From positions 1-6,963 of the forward strand of contig JAOUGR010000108.1 in the NCBI GenBank assembly GCA_029857655.1: a stretch of DNA of 6,963 nt, written 5' to 3'. This document shows, piece by piece, positions 5,698 to 6,963 of this stretch (position 1 is the stretch's first letter; the number at the start of each line of letters is the position of its first letter). The position numbers and the translations under genes were made by a program. The notes beneath the pieces were generated by a model. That model was given only the letters and a program-made list of their open reading frames with translations. It made no database searches and was not told the DNA's origin. Source of the stretch: Gammaproteobacteria bacterium. Its GTDB lineage: Bacteria > Pseudomonadota > Gammaproteobacteria > Steroidobacterales > Steroidobacteraceae.

Positions 5698-6615
5698 CTA
5701 CGCATAGACGTAGCCAAGTGCTCGCGTGTCGAGGACTTGGGCCACCGTACGCGTCATGATCGGGGCCGGCTGGAGCACGTCGGCGGGATTGGGAGGATTG
5801 ACGCCGGGGTGGAGCGTCTGCCAGTCGGCCCAGATCTTGTCAATAAACGCATGGTGTAGCCAGAAGAGAGGGTCCGCCGGCGATGCGCTCGTCGCCATCG
5901 TGCCGCCCACGAGCACGTGGAGCCGGTTGTGAAACGGCGCTGCCTCAAGCGTGTTCTGAAACGTGTTGAAGTTGTTCCCTGCGAGCAGCGCGTTGAGCTG
6001 GGCCGCACTCGCCAGACTGTTGCCGTTGAAGGAGGCGCCGCGCGTAATACCCCAGTCCGAGATGTCTTGGGAATCCGTAAGCGCTGCGGGAATTGCAGTG
6101 CGGTCGGTGACCCAATCCCAGTAAGGCAGTGTAACCAGCGGGTTAATCGCGATAAGTCGCGCCTCTAGCTTCGCGAGGTATTCGCGATGCCACGAGAGGA
6201 AATTCGCGCCGCCGTGCGCGCCCCACATGTGGCCCGCTGGCGTGTCCATGGCGTCGATGTGAATTTGCACGAATTCGGCGTAGGTAGGGCTCGGCATGCC
6301 ACTTTCGGCGAGCGCTTCGATCGCATGGATGAAGCGTTGCCACTCAGTCGGGGTGAGGTTCTTCTGGTTCTTGCGCACGCGGTAGCGAGGCCTGCAAAAG
6401 TAGAACGGCCACCAGCGATGCGGGTGCAGAAGATGGGCGGCTGTGAACTCCGATGGCATGATGCGAAGTTCTGATTTCGCAATGCGCACCACCCGCGTCT
6501 TGATCTTCTCCACTTTCGGACGCTTCGCAGCGTGGAGCGCTTTGAGCTCCGCTGGCTTGACGCTCCACTCCGCGACCAGCTTGCCTCTTGCGGTCTGCAG
6601 TTTCGGTCTCGCCAT
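5698..6615 (-). CDS. Tyrosinase (type 3 copper phenol oxidase)
   Basis: The 305-residue product carries both copper sites of the tyrosinase family. CuA histidines are H119 (QIH), H134 (WGAH) and H143 (SWHREYL). CuB histidines are H229 and H233 (FHNRLH) and H255 in DPLFWLHHAFIDKIWADW. The enzyme oxidises monophenols and/or o-diphenols to quinones. Asn230 directly after the first CuB histidine is a feature linked with monophenolase activity. There is no cysteine two residues before H134, so no thioether bridge of the fungal type. A basic extension of about 85 residues precedes the core without a Sec or Tat signal, so it is probably cytoplasmic. The chain ends at LGYVYA, the motif that closes the core, with no C-terminal lid domain. 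The ATG has a good AAAGGAG site. It is the only gene of its cassette. Confidence 0.92.
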   Translation of the reverse strand: MARPKLQTARGKLVAEWSVKPAELKALHAAKRPKVEKIKTRVVRIAKSELRIMPSEFTAAHLLHPHRWWPFYFCRPRYRVRKNQKNLTPTEWQRFIHAIEALAESGMPSPTYAEFVQIHIDAMDTPAGHMWGAHGGANFLSWHREYLAKLEARLIAINPLVTLPYWDWVTDRTAIPAALTDSQDISDWGITRGASFNGNSLASAAQLNALLAGNNFNTFQNTLEAAPFHNRLHVLVGGTMATSASPADPLFWLHHAFIDKIWADWQTLHPGVNPPNPADVLQPAPIMTRTVAQVLDTRALGYVYA

Positions 6616-6621
6616 AGTCTT

Positions 6622-6630
6622 CTCTCCTTT
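6622..6630 (-). promoter_or_regulatory. Ribosome binding site of the tyrosinase gene
   Basis: AAAGGAGAG read on the minus strand lies seven to eight bases before the ATG at 6615. It is a near-ideal Shine-Dalgarno match and fixes the start. The leader between the attC right box and this site is only about 30 bases, which leaves little room for an own promoter, so expression may depend on read-through. Confidence 0.7.
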
Positions 6631-6661
6631 CGTGTGATGCGACTGGACGCGCAGCCGCGAC

Positions 6662-6727
6662 GCCTAACGTTCACGATGACGGGCGCGCGCCGCAGTTGCG
6701 CGCGTCCCGTCGATCGTGCTGTTAGCC
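6662..6727 (-). repeat. attC site of the OsmC cassette
   Basis: On the minus strand R'' is GGCTAAC (6727-6721), L'' is ACGATCGACGGG, L' is CCCGTCATCGT and R' is GTTAGGC (6668-6662). One extra C in L'' is the only unpaired base of the arms and sets the orientation. The centre folds as a GC-rich hairpin (CGCGCGC...GCGCGCG). R'' differs from the consensus at its second base. By the rule seen in the other cassettes, the OsmC cassette should start with TTAGCC beyond the window. Confidence 0.85.
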
Positions 6728-6742
6728 GGCGTCATCGGCAAC

Positions 6743-6963
6743 TTACTCAACCTGCACTTCCACTCTTGCAGAAGGCGCATCGGTGCATCCGACGGGAGAG
6801 TGAGAGCAGGCCCAGCGGGCCAGCTCACCCAACTCCTCCGCAGATGTTCCCGGAGCGCTGATATGCACCTGCACGCGCAGGTCCTGCAATCCGGCAGACA
6901 CGCTCTCGTCGAGCCCGAGCATTCCACGATTGTCGGATTCGCTCGATACCGTGACCTCGAGCT
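6743..6963 (-). CDS. OsmC-family protein, C-terminal part (5' end cut by window edge)
   Basis: A frame open to the right edge ends with TAA at 6743-6745 and yields 72 residues. The pattern fits the C-terminal half of OsmC-like proteins: a basic strand with LQDLRVQVHI, then SAEELGELARWACSHSPV, then a closing strand ARVEVQVE. In the family this helix and the HSPV-type turn follow the central strand; the cysteines here (in ACSHSPVGC) may take part in thiol chemistry, but the first catalytic region is outside the window. OsmC/Ohr proteins reduce organic peroxides with a reactive cysteine; other branches have unknown roles, so peroxidase activity is not shown. The attC R'' box begins 15 bases after the stop, as expected for a cassette gene. 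No in-window ATG is needed. Confidence 0.75.
   Translation of the reverse strand, partial: LEVTVSSESDNRGMLGLDESVSAGLQDLRVQVHISAPGTSAEELGELARWACSHSPVGCTDAPSARVEVQVE

Larger units (their letters stand above)
2084..6727 (-). mobile_element. Integron cassette array (four complete cassettes, minus-strand orientation)
   Basis: Five attC-like hairpins punctuate this stretch, each placed between single genes or a small gene pair. All five have the extra unpaired base in the L'' arm when read on the minus strand, so the array reads right to left. Complete cassettes run 5609-6667 (1,059 bp), 5024-5608 (585 bp), 4162-5023 (862 bp) and 2090-4161 (2,072 bp); another enters from the right edge. In every complete cassette the first bases (TTAGGC, TTCGGC, TTGGGC, TTGGGC) are complementary to the R'' box at its own far end (GCCTAAC, GCCGAAC, GCCCAAC, GCCCAAC). 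No integrase or attI is in view; by orientation they should lie beyond the right edge. Confidence 0.8.

Noticed and set aside
2084..6727. Reading the hairpins as MITEs or terminators rather than attC
   Set aside because: Their central sequences are unrelated, only the outer boxes and arm geometry recur, the extra base is always in the same arm, and cassette ends match each other. MITE copies would share internal sequence and target duplications. A terminator role as a side effect remains possible.
1..6963. CRISPR arrays, tRNA or rRNA genes
   Set aside because: No short direct repeats with regular spacers and no rRNA-like or cloverleaf-like segment were seen on either strand.

Overview
This is a GC-rich bacterial window, most likely from a proteobacterium. 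A run of ordinary chromosomal genes on the left adjoins what reads as a sedentary (chromosomal) integron cassette array on the right. The host call rests on GC content, the gene families, and attC sites of the short 58-67 bp class; the genus cannot be fixed. No integron integrase lies in the window, so the integron call rests on the attC sites.

Left flank (1-1495). A 3'-terminal fragment of a DMT/EamA-family membrane transporter reads rightward. It meets, stop on stop, a leftward pair of genes: a small eight-cysteine zinc-ribbon-type protein (DUF1272 family) and an exported six-cysteine protein of unknown function. About 130 bp of non-coding DNA then separates this block from a leftward gene (1496-2068) whose product carries a PD-(D/E)XK nuclease-like residue pattern.

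Array (2084-6963). Five imperfect hairpins of 58-67 bp (2084-2150, 4156-4213, 5018-5080, 5603-5660, 6662-6727) have the attC layout R''-L''-centre-L'-R'. Outer boxes resemble RYYYAAC and GTTRRRY. In each site the unpaired extra base in the L'' arm puts the site on the minus strand. They delimit four complete cassettes, read right to left: a tyrosinase (5609-6667), a conserved protein of unknown function (5024-5608), a DGC-type zinc-binding protein plus a 31-residue membrane peptide on the opposite strand (4162-5023), and a large lipoprotein alpha/beta hydrolase (2090-4161). A fifth cassette enters from the right edge with the C-terminus of an OsmC-like protein. The first six bases of each complete cassette are the exact complement of the R'' box at its other end, as expected if each cassette once existed as a circle closed through attC.

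The genes do not form a pathway. Like most sedentary cassettes they are unrelated single functions: redox/thiol chemistry, phenol oxidation, lipid or ester hydrolysis, and unknowns. The array orientation predicts that the integrase gene and attI lie to the right of the window and that the array ends near 2090.
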